Assembly: GCF_040361275.1 (NCBI RefSeq)
Contig: NZ_APNH01000004.1
Location: 248,001 to 312,000, forward strand
DNA from: Salinisphaera sp. T31B1
GTDB lineage: Bacteria; Pseudomonadota; Gammaproteobacteria; Nevskiales; Salinisphaeraceae
Length of the DNA stretch: 64,000 bases
Reading direction: 5' to 3'
Part shown: positions 36,560 through 46,413 of the stretch, one piece after another
Layout: each line of letters begins with the position of its first letter
Position numbering within the stretch: position 1 is the first letter of the stretch
The notes under the pieces: generated by a model
The model's database searches: none
The model's input: only the letters and a program-made list of their open reading frames with translations
What the model was told of the DNA's origin: nothing
Translations under genes and position numbers: made by a program

Positions 36560-38143
36560 ATGAACGATAGACCGGATTTGCCACGCGCCGATGCGATCGA
36601 GCTCGCCATTTTCGCCAGCCGTATCACCGCGGTGTGCGAAGAGATGGGCGCGCGTCTGGCCCAGGCAGCGTTTTCGCCGAATATCCGCGACCGTCTGGAT
36701 TACTCCTGTGCGGTATTCGACGCCAGCGGACGGCTGTGCGCACAGGCCGCACACATCCCGGTACATCTGGGCAGCATGGCCTATGCCATGGCCGATATCG
36801 TGGCGGGGCGCGAGTGGCACGAGGGCGAGATGATCGCGCTCAACGACCCGTATCTGGGCGGCACCCATCTGCCGGACGTGACGCTGATCGCGCCGCTTTT
36901 TGTAGATCGCACACTGGTCGCATTCGTGGCCAACCGAGCCCACCATGCCGATATCGGTTCCGATTCGCCGGGCTCCATGCCGTTGTCCAGCGATTTGTCG
37001 GAAGAGGGCCTGGTGATCGCGCCTATTGCGCTGGTGGTGGACGGACGTGTCGATGAACAGGTGCTTGGCGAATGGCTCGAACGTCTGCGCAACCCGGCGA
37101 TCGCACGCGGGGATTTCAGCGCCCAGATCGCGGCCAACCGTGTCGGTCTGACTCGACTGGAAGCCCTCGTCGCTGGCGATTCGGATACCCCGGCCGTTGC
37201 GGCGTTCGAGCAGCGTTTGGGCCAGTACAACGACTATGCGCGCGCACTGGCCGCCCACGCCCTGTCCGAGCTGCCCGATGGCCGCTTCGAGTACACCGAT
37301 TATCTTGACGACGATGGCCAGGGAAATCGGCAGCTGGCCATTGCCTGTCGTATCGACATACGCTCCGGTCAGGTCGCGGTCGACTTTGCCGGCAGCAGCG
37401 ATCAGGTCGATGGCAACGTCAACTGCCCGTTATCGGTGACCGCTGCCGGCGTGCTCTATGTCTTTCGCTGTCTGATGCCCGAGCAGATGCCCGCCTGTGC
37501 CGGAGCCTTCGAGGATATCCGGGTCAGCGCGCCGGAGGGCTCGCTGCTCAACGCCGAACATCCGCATGCCGTGGCCGCGGGTAACGTGGAAACCAGCCAG
37601 CGTGTCGTGGATGCAGTACTCGGGGCGCTCGCACAGGCGCTGCCGACACGCATACCGGCCGCCAGCCACGGCAGCATGAACAACGTCGCACTGGGCTCGC
37701 ATGCAGACGCCAGCCCCTGGGATTACTACGAGACGATGGGCGGCGGACTGGGTGGCGGCCCGGAGCGTGCCGGTGCGAGTGCGGTTCAGGCACATATGAC
37801 CAATACCCTGAACACGCCGGTCGAGGTGCTGGAGCGGCATTTTCCGTTGCGCATGCGTCGATATGCCATCCGTCGCGGCAGCGGTGGCGCGGGCCGACAT
37901 CCGGGCGGCGACGGTCTCATTCGGGAGATCGAGTTTCTGGCCGATGCGCGCTACACACTGCTCACCGAGCGCCGCGACAATCCGCCGTGGGGGCTCGACC
38001 ACGGGGCGAACGGATGCCTTGGCGAAAACCGGTTGGATGACGTGCCGCTCGACGCCAAGTGCCAGGGGGATGTGGCGGCTGGCCAGCGACTGACCGTGGC
38101 ATCGGCCGGCGGCGGCGGTTATGGCTGTCCCGCCGACGATTGA
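36560..38143 (+). CDS. Hydantoinase B/oxoprolinase family protein (HyuB), without a HyuA partner
   Basis: 527 residues, the usual length of the B subunit. Motifs: DYSCAVFDASGRLCAQAAHIPVHLGSM, NDPYLGGTHLPDVTLI, NRAHHADIGSDSPGSMP, and a C-terminal RRGSGGAGRHPGGDGLIREI. HyuB normally partners with an ATP-dependent HyuA subunit to open hydantoins or 5-oxoproline. No HyuA gene is adjacent here, so the partner must be elsewhere or the protein works alone. Confidence 0.88.
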   Translation: MNDRPDLPRADAIELAIFASRITAVCEEMGARLAQAAFSPNIRDRLDYSCAVFDASGRLCAQAAHIPVHLGSMAYAMADIVAGREWHEGEMIALNDPYLGGTHLPDVTLIAPLFVDRTLVAFVANRAHHADIGSDSPGSMPLSSDLSEEGLVIAPIALVVDGRVDEQVLGEWLERLRNPAIARGDFSAQIAANRVGLTRLEALVAGDSDTPAVAAFEQRLGQYNDYARALAAHALSELPDGRFEYTDYLDDDGQGNRQLAIACRIDIRSGQVAVDFAGSSDQVDGNVNCPLSVTAAGVLYVFRCLMPEQMPACAGAFEDIRVSAPEGSLLNAEHPHAVAAGNVETSQRVVDAVLGALAQALPTRIPAASHGSMNNVALGSHADASPWDYYETMGGGLGGGPERAGASAVQAHMTNTLNTPVEVLERHFPLRMRRYAIRRGSGGAGRHPGGDGLIREIEFLADARYTLLTERRDNPPWGLDHGANGCLGENRLDDVPLDAKCQGDVAAGQRLTVASAGGGGYGCPADD

Positions 38144-38188
38144 GTTTTTGAACGATCGTCCCAACATCGGGTGACTTGCAGCGCGCGG

Positions 38189-38194
38189 TATAAT
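38189..38194 (+). promoter_or_regulatory. Putative -10 box of grxD
   Basis: A consensus TATAAT lies 39 bases upstream of the grxD ATG. No good -35 is visible at 16–18 bases, so an activator may be needed. Confidence 0.4.
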
Positions 38195-38232
38195 CCGCCG
38201 TCAACCGAATTCATCGAATCGAGGAACCCGCC

Positions 38233-38559
38233 ATGAGCGCCAAGGCAATGGAAGTCATCAAACAGGAAGTCGAAGGCAATCCCATCGTGCTCTACATGAA
38301 AGGCACACCGGATTTCCCGCAGTGCGGCTTTTCGGCGCGCAGCGCCGAAGCGCTCAAGGCCTGTGGCGTGCCCTTCAAGGCTGTCAACGTCTTCGACGAT
38401 GAGGAAATCTACCGCCAGGGCGTCAAGCTCTATTCCAACTGGCCGACGATTCCGCAGCTGTTCGTCAACGGCGAGCTGGTCGGCGGTTCGGATATCGTCA
38501 TCGACCTGTTCCAGTCGGGTGAGCTCAAGACCATGCTCGAAAGCGCTGCCAACGGCTGA
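38233..38559 (+). CDS. grxD: Monothiol glutaredoxin, GrxD/Grx4 family
   Basis: 108 residues with the CGFS active site (PQCGFSARS, about residue 34), YMKGTP, the NWPTIPQLFVNGELVGGSDIV glutathione-binding part, and normal length. These proteins carry and transfer [2Fe-2S] clusters and deliver them with BolA partners. GAGGAA provides the ribosome-binding site. Confidence 0.96.
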   Translation: MSAKAMEVIKQEVEGNPIVLYMKGTPDFPQCGFSARSAEALKACGVPFKAVNVFDDEEIYRQGVKLYSNWPTIPQLFVNGELVGGSDIVIDLFQSGELKTMLESAANG

Positions 38560-38606
38560 CCTGGCTGGGGGCCGGGCGCGGATGCCCGACGCTTCGCGGC
38601 ACCGCC

Positions 38607-39386
38607 ATGACGGAATCTATGGATCAAATCGAGGCTATCCGGCGAATCGGGATCTTGCTGATCGGCGATGAGCTGTTGTCCGGCAAGCGCGTGGACAAGC
38701 ACATGCCGGCCGTCATCGATCTGCTGTCCGAGCGCGGTATGGAACTGTCATGGGCGCGCATGGTCGGTGACGACGCGGCTCTTCTCGAACGTACGCTCGT
38801 CGAGACGCTCGCCGGTCCTGATGTGGTGTTCAGTTTCGGCGGGATCGGCGCCACGCCGGATGATCGCACGCGTCAATGCGCGGCCGCGGCGGCCGGCGTG
38901 GAACTCGAGTTCAACGCCGAAGGTCGGGCGATCCTTGAATCGAAGTTCGGTGATGAGGCCTACCCGAAGCGGATCCACATGGTGGAATGGCCGGTCGGTG
39001 CGTGCGTGATTCCCAACCCGATCAATCAGGTGCCGGGGTTTTCATTGCATCATCATCATTTCGTGCCCGGGTTTCCCCGCATGGCCTGGCCGATGGTCGC
39101 CTGGGTGCTTGATGAATATTATCGGCATCTTCAGCGTGCCGAGCGTGATATCGAACTCATGCTTGAGGTATTGGATACTCCCGAAAGCGCGCTGATCGAC
39201 CTGATGCAATCGGTCATGGACGCTCATCCGTCGGTGCGTATCGCCTGTCTGCCCAACGCCGGCGGGCGGCGCGCGATCGAATTCGGGGTCCGTGGCACAC
39301 CGGACGCAGTCCGCGCGGCGTTCGGCGAACTCGAGTCAGCGCTCAGCGCGGCCGGTGTACCGCTCGGCGAGCGTAGCGAGCGATAA
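38607..39386 (+). CDS. MoCF-domain protein, competence/damage-inducible CinA-like family
   Basis: 259 residues; a second ATG at 38619 is an alternative start. The molybdopterin-binding (MoaB/Mog) fold starts with RIGILLIGDELLSG and carries VFSFGGIGATPDDRTRQC, with a family-typical HHHHFVPGFPRMAWPM. The C-terminal CinA deamidase domain is absent, so it is the short form. The function of this subfamily is not established. It lies 47 bases after grxD. Confidence 0.82.
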   Translation: MTESMDQIEAIRRIGILLIGDELLSGKRVDKHMPAVIDLLSERGMELSWARMVGDDAALLERTLVETLAGPDVVFSFGGIGATPDDRTRQCAAAAAGVELEFNAEGRAILESKFGDEAYPKRIHMVEWPVGACVIPNPINQVPGFSLHHHHFVPGFPRMAWPMVAWVLDEYYRHLQRAERDIELMLEVLDTPESALIDLMQSVMDAHPSVRIACLPNAGGRRAIEFGVRGTPDAVRAAFGELESALSAAGVPLGERSER

Positions 39387-39484
39387 CTAGAGGCTGCTCT
39401 ACACGGCTGATTGGTAATCGAAAAAGCTCCCCCTTTTCCAGGGTACGATGCTAAAGTTGCCGCATCCGCCTGGGGGAGGCTGAT

Positions 39485-41170
39485 TTGCAACGCTCTAACG
39501 CTGCGTATTTCTCGCATATCGTGCGCGCTCTGCGAAGCCGCGCGTCGCGCTATGCCTATTACGGTCTTGTCATAGCGCTTATTGCCGTCGTGCTGGCTAC
39601 CGTGGCCACGGTGGTCCTGGCAGGCGAGCCGATCACGCTCGCGAGTCTTTACGATGCGCAGCGGAACAACGCCAGCCTTCTCGCATTGGATCTGATGCCG
39701 TTCCTGTTCGCTCTTTGGGGGCAGTATATCGGCGTGATCATGTCTCACCAGGCTGGCGTGATCGTGCTCGATCAGACCGAGCACTTGCGCGTCGACAACC
39801 GTGCACTCGAGGCCGAAGCGGTGCGCATGGGCCAGCGCGACGTGCTGACCGGCCTGTCCAACCGCGCCCATTTCTTTGCCGAGCTCGATCGGCGGATTGG
39901 CGCAGCGCACCTCAGCCGTACGCGACTCGGCATTCTGGTGATCGATCTCGACGGTTTTTCCGAGGTCAACGACCAATTCGGCGAAACCAATGGTGACCGT
40001 GTACTCAAGAGCGTCGGCCGGCGCCTTTCGCTGGCGATGGAAAACACGGGGCTGGTCGCACGCTTGAGCGGCGACAGCTTCGGGATACTCATGGATCCGG
40101 TCGCCTCGGCCGACATGCTCGACAGCGCCGCGCAGCGTATTCAGCAGGGGCTCGAGCCGCCGTGCACGCTGGACAACCTGTCGCTGAATATTGCGTCGAG
40201 CATCGGCGGGGCGGTTTACCCGGACCACGCGCGCGATGCCCAGGCACTGCTCAACGCCGCCGATGGCGCCATGCAGCACGCCAAGACACGCGGAGGCGGC
40301 TTCGAGATGGTCAAGGCCCGGCTGCCGCTGCGCGACGCCGAGATGCACAGCCTGAGCGCGGAACTGCGCGCGGCCATCGACGAAGACCAACTGGTGCTGT
40401 ATCTGCAGCCGTTAGTGCATGCCAGCGGCGATCGGGTGCATGGGGTCGAAGCGTTGGTCCGCTGGCAGCATCCCCGCCGCGGGCTGATCATGCCGGGCGA
40501 TTTCATCCCGCGCGCAGAGCGCAGCGGCCTCATGCGAGATCTGTCCAACTGGGTGTTGCGGCGCGCGCTCCAGTACGCCGCGGAGCTGCGTACTGCGGGC
40601 TGGCCGTTGCGGATGTCGGTCAATCTGTCTGCGCGTTCGCTGCTGGATCCGGATTTCCCCGACGTGCTGGCCGGGCTGCTGGCCGCCTACGAACTGCCCA
40701 GCAAGTTCCTCACGCTCGAGATCACCGAGGACACGCTGATGGCCGACCAGCGGCGGACGCTGGATATCGTCACCCGGGTGGCGAACATGGGCGTGCAGAT
40801 CTCGATCGACGACTTCGGCACCGGTTATTCGCAGCTGGCTTATCTCAAACGGTTGCCGGCTTCGGAGATCAAGATCGATCGCTCGTTCGTGCAGGACATG
40901 CTCATGTCCAAGACCGATCTATCGATCGTCCAGGCGACCATTGGTCTGGCGCACGCGCTGGACCTGCGAGCGGTGGGCGAAGGCATCGAGAACGAAGCCC
41001 AGGCTGATCGCCTGCGCATGCTGGGCTGCGATCTGGTGCAGGGGTACTACTTCGGTCGGCCGATGCCCATGGACAAACTGCGCGACTGGCTCGAGCAATG
41101 GCATCTCTATCATGTGCCTCAGCATGAACGACTGCTCGGCGAGGGAGCTGACCCCCAGCGTCTCAACTGA
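39485..41170 (+). CDS. Membrane-bound GGDEF–EAL protein: degenerate cyclase, likely c-di-GMP phosphodiesterase
   Basis: 561 residues from a TTG preceded by GGGGGAGG. Two hydrophobic segments lie at about 24–47 and 66–87. The GGDEF domain (about 115–280) has RLSGDSFGIL where GGDEF should stand, so cyclase activity is improbable. The EAL domain (about 295–545) keeps the essential residues: VEALVRW, NLSARSL, EITEDT, DDFGTGYS, IKIDRSF, GEGIE and QGYYFGRP. It probably hydrolyses c-di-GMP at the membrane, with the GGDEF remnant as a possible GTP sensor. Confidence 0.88.
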   Translation: MQRSNAAYFSHIVRALRSRASRYAYYGLVIALIAVVLATVATVVLAGEPITLASLYDAQRNNASLLALDLMPFLFALWGQYIGVIMSHQAGVIVLDQTEHLRVDNRALEAEAVRMGQRDVLTGLSNRAHFFAELDRRIGAAHLSRTRLGILVIDLDGFSEVNDQFGETNGDRVLKSVGRRLSLAMENTGLVARLSGDSFGILMDPVASADMLDSAAQRIQQGLEPPCTLDNLSLNIASSIGGAVYPDHARDAQALLNAADGAMQHAKTRGGGFEMVKARLPLRDAEMHSLSAELRAAIDEDQLVLYLQPLVHASGDRVHGVEALVRWQHPRRGLIMPGDFIPRAERSGLMRDLSNWVLRRALQYAAELRTAGWPLRMSVNLSARSLLDPDFPDVLAGLLAAYELPSKFLTLEITEDTLMADQRRTLDIVTRVANMGVQISIDDFGTGYSQLAYLKRLPASEIKIDRSFVQDMLMSKTDLSIVQATIGLAHALDLRAVGEGIENEAQADRLRMLGCDLVQGYYFGRPMPMDKLRDWLEQWHLYHVPQHERLLGEGADPQRLN

Positions 41171-41179
41171 TTGGCCTCG

Positions 41180-42190
41180 CTACGACCAGTCCGGGTCAAA
41201 GCAATACGCGCCGCCGAATGCCGGTGCCCGGAAATCCTTCGCAGACAGACCCGCCCGAGCGCACGCTTGGGCCAATTCATCGGCCGGGGCCGTGCGTGCT
41301 TCGTCGGTGAGTTTGAAGGTCGCGAAATGGATGCCGAGACTGTGTACAGCCTCGAGACACTGGTGGGCGCGCACTGCGTCGGCCGGGTTCATGTGCTGCT
41401 GGGCCATGAACCAGCGCGGCTCGTAGGCACCGATCGGCAAGAGCGCAATGCGCGGCGCGCCCAGGCGCTGACGGATATGCCGGAAATGCTCGCCCATCCC
41501 CGTGTCGCCGGCGAAATACACCGCTCCTGCCGGTGTCTCGATCCAATAGCTCACCCAGAGCGTTCGATTGCGATCGAACACGCCGCGCCGCGACCAGTGG
41601 CGGGCCGGAGCGACGGTCAGCGCGGATCCGGTGTTCGTTTGGATACGATCCCACCAGTCGGCTACGACCACGCGCCGGGCACCCGCGCCGCGCAGCCAGC
41701 GGTCCAGACCGAGCCCGGCGACGAACAGCGGCCCATGGTGCTTTGCCAGGCGGGTGATGGTGGCTCGATCGAGATGGTCGTAATGCGAATGGCTGATCAG
41801 CACTGTATCGATCGGCGGCAGATCGTCGAATGCCACGCCAGGCGGGTGATGGCGGCGTGGGCCAAGCCAGGGCAGCGGGCTGACGCGCTCGGAGAATACC
41901 GGATCGGTCAGCACGTTGCCCGCGGCGCTCTGAATGAGCACCGTGGCGTGGTTGATCCAGGTCACGCGCAGGCCGTGCGTCACACGAGCCGGTGGTGGCG
42001 GGGGTGGGACAAAGCGCTCAGGGCAGGTCCAGGTGCCGCGGTCGCGCTCGCGCAGCCAGCGCCAGAGATCGCCCCGCTCGTGCACGATCGGTTCGGGATT
42101 GAAGAAACGCCGCCCGTCGAAATGATCACTGGGCGGACCACGATGGCCGTAACCCCGGCCGGGCAGTACTCCGCGTAGCCAGCGGTTCAT
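41180..42190 (-). CDS. MBL-fold metallohydrolase (RomA/NAPE-PLD-like)
   Basis: 336 residues from the ATG at 42190, which overlaps the upstream permease stop (ATGA). An N-terminal GRRFFNPEP signature belongs to this subgroup. Metal-binding residues are in LISHSHYDHLD, HWSRRGVFDRNRTLW, YFAGDTGMGEHF and a late HFATFKL. Relatives include RomA and NAPE-hydrolysing phospholipase D. The substrate is unknown; an envelope lipid is possible. Confidence 0.85.
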   Translation of the reverse strand: MNRWLRGVLPGRGYGHRGPPSDHFDGRRFFNPEPIVHERGDLWRWLRERDRGTWTCPERFVPPPPPPARVTHGLRVTWINHATVLIQSAAGNVLTDPVFSERVSPLPWLGPRRHHPPGVAFDDLPPIDTVLISHSHYDHLDRATITRLAKHHGPLFVAGLGLDRWLRGAGARRVVVADWWDRIQTNTGSALTVAPARHWSRRGVFDRNRTLWVSYWIETPAGAVYFAGDTGMGEHFRHIRQRLGAPRIALLPIGAYEPRWFMAQQHMNPADAVRAHQCLEAVHSLGIHFATFKLTDEARTAPADELAQACARAGLSAKDFRAPAFGGAYCFDPDWS

Positions 42191-43071
42191 CGGTTGCCCG
42201 CCGGGGCATCCGGCCGGCGACTGCGGCGTGTCACGACCACAATCAGTGCCGCGGCGATCACCGCCAGGCCGCCCAGCAGGCTGAGCAGATCCGGGGTTTC
42301 GTTCCATAACGCCCAGCCAATGAGGGCGGCGAACAGCACGGTGGTGTAGATCAACGAGCCGATATGTGCGGCCGGTGCAAGCGAATACGCCTGGGTGAGC
42401 AGTAGCTGGCCGGCCGTTCCCACGCTGCCGGCACCCAACAAGGTCACCCACTGATCGCGTGTCGGGGTCTGCCATACGGCAAGCGCCGGTAGCAGCGACA
42501 ATACGGTACCGAGCACGCTGAAGTAGAGCACGATACGCACGGTCGGCTCGGTATCGGCCATACGCCGGATGGCCGCCATGGATGTGGCTGCGAGCACGCC
42601 CGCGGCCAGACCGGCCAGGCCGGCGGGCCCGGCCCAGCCGAGGCCGGGCTTGAGAATCAGGATCACGCCCAGAAAACCGATGAGCACGGCCGGATAAATC
42701 CGTGTCGGCGGACGCTCGCCGATCCAGGCCCAGGCGATGAAGGGCAGGAACAAAGGCTGGCTGTAATTGAGCAGCACCGCGCTGGCCAGCGGCAGATCGG
42801 ACAGGGCGTAGAAGAAACAGTACATGGCGCCCAGGCCGGTGGCTGCCCGCAGCAGATGCATGCCCGGGCGCCGCGTAGTCAGCGAAGGGCGCGAGCGGGT
42901 GAGCATGCCCAGCCAGGGCAAGAGAGCGAGCAACGCGAACAGATTGCGGAAGAACACGATCACCGGATTGGGCAATTCGGGGCCCACCTGCTTGATCAGC
43001 GCGCTCATCACCGCGAAGCTCGCCGCGCCGGCCATGGCAAAGGCTGCGCCGCGGCGCAGCTCGTCTTTCAC
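42187..43071 (-). CDS. EamA/DMT-superfamily permease
   Basis: 294 residues with ten predicted hydrophobic helices forming two EamA repeats (AAFAMAGAASFAVMSALIKQ first repeat; LLGAGSVGTAGQLLLTQAYS second). A drug/metabolite exporter of unknown substrate. It is linked by 4-base overlaps to the rhodanese upstream and the metallohydrolase downstream, forming a three-gene operon. Confidence 0.88.
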   Translation of the reverse strand: MKDELRRGAAFAMAGAASFAVMSALIKQVGPELPNPVIVFFRNLFALLALLPWLGMLTRSRPSLTTRRPGMHLLRAATGLGAMYCFFYALSDLPLASAVLLNYSQPLFLPFIAWAWIGERPPTRIYPAVLIGFLGVILILKPGLGWAGPAGLAGLAAGVLAATSMAAIRRMADTEPTVRIVLYFSVLGTVLSLLPALAVWQTPTRDQWVTLLGAGSVGTAGQLLLTQAYSLAPAAHIGSLIYTTVLFAALIGWALWNETPDLLSLLGGLAVIAAALIVVVTRRSRRPDAPAGNR

Positions 43072-43907
43072 AGAGTGGACGCGCCGTATGGATCGGCGCC
43101 GGAGACGACCGGCGTGTCGGCGCTGTTGCCCCAGTCCGACCAGGCGCCTGGATAGCCGCGAACCCGTTCATAGCCAAGGTAGCGCAGCACCAGATACGTA
43201 TAGGACGAACGGACATGGCTCTGACAATAGTTGACCACGTCCTGATCGGCGTCGATGCCCTCGGCCTTCAGCAGCGCTTTCAGCTCGGCCCGCGGACGCA
43301 GGCGTCCGTCTGGCCCCTTGAAACGGTTCCAGTCCAGGTTGATCGCGCCCGGGATGTGCCCACCCCGGGCACTACGCACGTCCGTGCCGGCATATTCGGC
43401 CGGGCTGCGGACATCCAAGAGCGTTATGTCATCGTCGTCCAGCCGCGCCGCGATCCAGGCTTTGTCGGCAATACGCATCGACTGCGGTTGTGCACGGAAA
43501 TCGCCGGGCGCCGGGGACACCGCGCCCCCTTCCAGCGGCTGGCCGGCGTGATGCCAAGCTGCAAGACCGCCGTCCAGCAGGGAAATCGACGCGTGGCCCA
43601 TGGCATCGAGCGTATAGAGCAGGCGTGCCGCCTGGCCGTCGCCCACCCGGTCGTAGGCCACGATATGCATGTCGTGACGCAACCCGGCCTTGCGCAGGCG
43701 TTCTTCCAGCACGGAAGCCATCGGGAGCAGGCCTGCCACCGGTGGGCGCGCCACGGTGAAATCCGCCATCGACAGCTGGCGCGCTCCCGGGACATGTGCG
43801 CTGGCGAAGTCAGCCGGCGCATCCACGGCGACAATCTGTACGTTCGGCGCGCCGGCTACCTCGGCCAGTTGATCGGCACTTATGAACAGTGGCAGCGAAT
43901 CGCTCAT
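43068..43907 (-). CDS. Sulfurtransferase with two rhodanese domains (SseA-like)
   Basis: 279 residues. An inactive N-terminal rhodanese domain (DAPADFASAHVPGARQL) and an active C-terminal one with the persulfide cysteine in YCQSHVRSSYTYLVL at about residue 232, plus the family end GYPGAWSDWGNSADTPV. It transfers sulfur from thiosulfate or 3-mercaptopyruvate. First gene of the three-gene operon; it sits 19 bases after the ppsA stop. Confidence 0.9.
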   Translation of the reverse strand: MSDSLPLFISADQLAEVAGAPNVQIVAVDAPADFASAHVPGARQLSMADFTVARPPVAGLLPMASVLEERLRKAGLRHDMHIVAYDRVGDGQAARLLYTLDAMGHASISLLDGGLAAWHHAGQPLEGGAVSPAPGDFRAQPQSMRIADKAWIAARLDDDDITLLDVRSPAEYAGTDVRSARGGHIPGAINLDWNRFKGPDGRLRPRAELKALLKAEGIDADQDVVNYCQSHVRSSYTYLVLRYLGYERVRGYPGAWSDWGNSADTPVVSGADPYGASTL

Positions 43908-43926
43908 GCGCTTGCTGTCTGCCTGT

Positions 43927-46299
43927 TCAGACCTGACGTCCGGCCAGATACAGCCACGTACTCACCACTGTGTCCGGGTTGAGCGACATGCTCTCGATGC
44001 CCTGCTCGAGCAGCCATTTGGCCAGATCCGGGTAGTCGGACGGCCCTTGGCCGCAGATGCCGACATACTTGTCGTTACGCTTGCAGGCCGAAATCGCTTT
44101 TTCCAGCATCACCTTGACCGCCGGGTCGCGTTCGTCGAACAGATGCGAGATCAGCCCCGAGTCGCGATCCAGACCGAGCGACAGCTGGGTCATGTCGTTT
44201 GAGCCGATCGAGAAGCCGTCGAAGTATTCGAGGAATTCATCGGCCAGGATGGCGTTCGAGGGCAACTCGCACATCATGATGATCTTGAGCTCGTCCTCGC
44301 CGCGTTTGAGCCCGTGGCCGGCGAGCAGGTCGGTTACGCCCTTGGCTTCGCCGAGCGTGCGCACGAACGGAATCATGATCTGGACGTTCTTCAGGCCCAT
44401 CTCGTCGCGCACGCGTTTGACGGCCGCCAGCTCCAGCTCGAAGCAGGGCGTGAAGTCTTCGGCCAGATACCGCGAGGCGCCGCGCCAGCCGATCATGGGG
44501 TTCTCTTCGTCGGGCTCGTAGCGTTCGCCGCCGATCAGATTGGCGTACTCGTTGGACTTGAAATCGGACAGCCGCACGATCACCGGCTTGGGCGCGAACG
44601 CGGCTGCGATGGTGGAAATGCCTTCCACCAGCCGGTCGATATAGAACTCGACCGGGCTGGCATAGCCGGCGATATGCGCATCGATCGTCTTCTTCAGCTC
44701 GTCCGACTGGTCGTCGTACTCGAGCAGCGCCCGCGGGTGGATGCCGATCTGCCGGTTGATGACGAATTCGAGACGGGCCAGACCTACGCCGGCGTTGGGC
44801 GTGGCCGCGAAGTCGAAGGCGCGGTCGGGGTTGCCGACGTTCATCATGATCTTGGTGCCGATCTCCGGCATTTCGTCCAGCGAGACTTCATCGATGTTGA
44901 AGTCGATCTCGCCGTCGTAGACATAGCCGGTGTCGCCCTCGGCACAGGAAACGGTGACGGGCATGCCATCGCTCAGGTGTTCGGTTGCGTCGCCGGTGCC
45001 AACGACCGCGGGAATGCCGAGTTCACGGGCGATGATCGCCGCATGGCAGGTACGACCACCGCGGTTGGTCACGATCGCCGAAGCGCGTTTCATGACCGGT
45101 TCCCAGTCCGGGTCAGTCATGTCGGTGACTAGGATATCGCCTTCCTGTACGCGGTTCATTTCCTTGATCGACGATACGTTGCGGACCTTGCCCGCGCCCA
45201 CGCGCTGGCCGATCGAACGGCCTTCGACGAGCACGTCGCGCCCGGCCGAGTCCAGCCGGTAGCGCTCGAGCGTGCCGCCGCTGTTGGACTTCACCGTTTC
45301 CGGGCGTGCCTGCAGGATATAAAGCTCGCCGGTCTCGCCGTCCTTGCCCCATTCGATATCCATGGGCCGGCCGTAATGGCGCTCGATGATGAGCGCCTGG
45401 GCGGCCAGGGCCTCGGCGTCGGCATCGGTGATCGAGAACTTCGCCTGATCGGCGGCGTCCACGTCGACGAACTCGGTGGTCTTGCCGTGGCTGCGATCGG
45501 CCGTATAGACCATCTTCAAGGCCTTGCCGCCGTTCACGCGCCGCAGGATCGCCGGCCGCTTGGCGTCGACGTTCGGCTTGTAGACATAGAATTCGTCGGG
45601 GTTGACCGCGCCCTGGACCACGGCCTCGCCGAGGCCCCAGGAACTGGTGATGAACACCACCTGATCGAAACCGGATTCGGTATCGATGGTGAACATCACA
45701 CCCGAAGCGCCCGTATCCGAGCGCACCATGCGCTGGATGCCGGCCGACAGCGCCACCTGGCTATGCTCGAAACCCTTGTGCACGCGATAGGAGATCGCGC
45801 GGTCGTTGAACAGCGAGGCGAAAACGTCCTTGATCGCGAGCATGACGTTGTCGAGCCCGCGCACATTGAGGAAGGTCTCCTGTTGGCCGGCGAAGGAGGC
45901 GTCGGGCAGATCTTCCGCGGTCGCCGAGCTGCGCACGGCGACCGAGATGTCCCGGTTGTCGCCGGCGAGTTTTTCGAATGACTCGCGGATCGCCTCCTCG
46001 AGCTGCGGCGGGAACGGATGATCGATCACCCAGCGGCGGATCTTGTCGCCGGTTTCGGCCAGCGCATCGACATCCTCGACATCCAGCGCATCGAGGGCGG
46101 CGTTGATTCGGTCGGCCAGTCCGTCATGCGCGAGAAACTCGCGGTAGGCGTCGGCCGTGGTGGCAAAGCCGTCCGGCACGTTCACCCCGGCATCGGCCAG
46201 ATGACTGATCATCTCGCCGAGCGAGGCGTTCTTGCCGCCTACATGCTCGACGTCGTTCATTCCCAACTGGCTGAACCAGGCTACGTGCGCGTTTTGCAC
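43927..46299 (-). CDS. ppsA: Phosphoenolpyruvate synthase
   Basis: 790 residues (E. coli 792). I use the GTG at 46299, preceded by GAGGACA, because the PpsA N-terminus ([23 protein letters not shown]) starts right there, although the frame is open for another kilobase upstream under ppsR. Catalytic phospho-histidine in [15 protein letters not shown] at about residue 420, and a C-terminal PEP-binding barrel with [19 protein letters not shown]. It makes PEP from pyruvate and ATP for gluconeogenesis. Divergent from its regulator ppsR. Confidence 0.96.
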   Translation of the reverse strand: MQNAHVAWFSQLGMNDVEHVGGKNASLGEMISHLADAGVNVPDGFATTADAYREFLAHDGLADRINAALDALDVEDVDALAETGDKIRRWVIDHPFPPQLEEAIRESFEKLAGDNRDISVAVRSSATAEDLPDASFAGQQETFLNVRGLDNVMLAIKDVFASLFNDRAISYRVHKGFEHSQVALSAGIQRMVRSDTGASGVMFTIDTESGFDQVVFITSSWGLGEAVVQGAVNPDEFYVYKPNVDAKRPAILRRVNGGKALKMVYTADRSHGKTTEFVDVDAADQAKFSITDADAEALAAQALIIERHYGRPMDIEWGKDGETGELYILQARPETVKSNSGGTLERYRLDSAGRDVLVEGRSIGQRVGAGKVRNVSSIKEMNRVQEGDILVTDMTDPDWEPVMKRASAIVTNRGGRTCHAAIIARELGIPAVVGTGDATEHLSDGMPVTVSCAEGDTGYVYDGEIDFNIDEVSLDEMPEIGTKIMMNVGNPDRAFDFAATPNAGVGLARLEFVINRQIGIHPRALLEYDDQSDELKKTIDAHIAGYASPVEFYIDRLVEGISTIAAAFAPKPVIVRLSDFKSNEYANLIGGERYEPDEENPMIGWRGASRYLAEDFTPCFELELAAVKRVRDEMGLKNVQIMIPFVRTLGEAKGVTDLLAGHGLKRGEDELKIIMMCELPSNAILADEFLEYFDGFSIGSNDMTQLSLGLDRDSGLISHLFDERDPAVKVMLEKAISACKRNDKYVGICGQGPSDYPDLAKWLLEQGIESMSLNPDTVVSTWLYLAGRQV

Positions 46300-46413
46300 A
46301 GATTCTGTCCTCGCAGAGCAAATCGTTCGAGCGCGCGATTTTACACGCTCACGAACAGCTGCGCGCGCTCGGTGCTCTAGGCGTGGCCCCGCGCCTCGGG
46401 CAGGATAGCGACC

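Noticed and set aside
41171-42178. 335-codon plus-strand frame opposite the MBL-fold gene
   Set aside because: The minus strand carries all metal-binding motifs of the MBL fold; the plus frame shows none.
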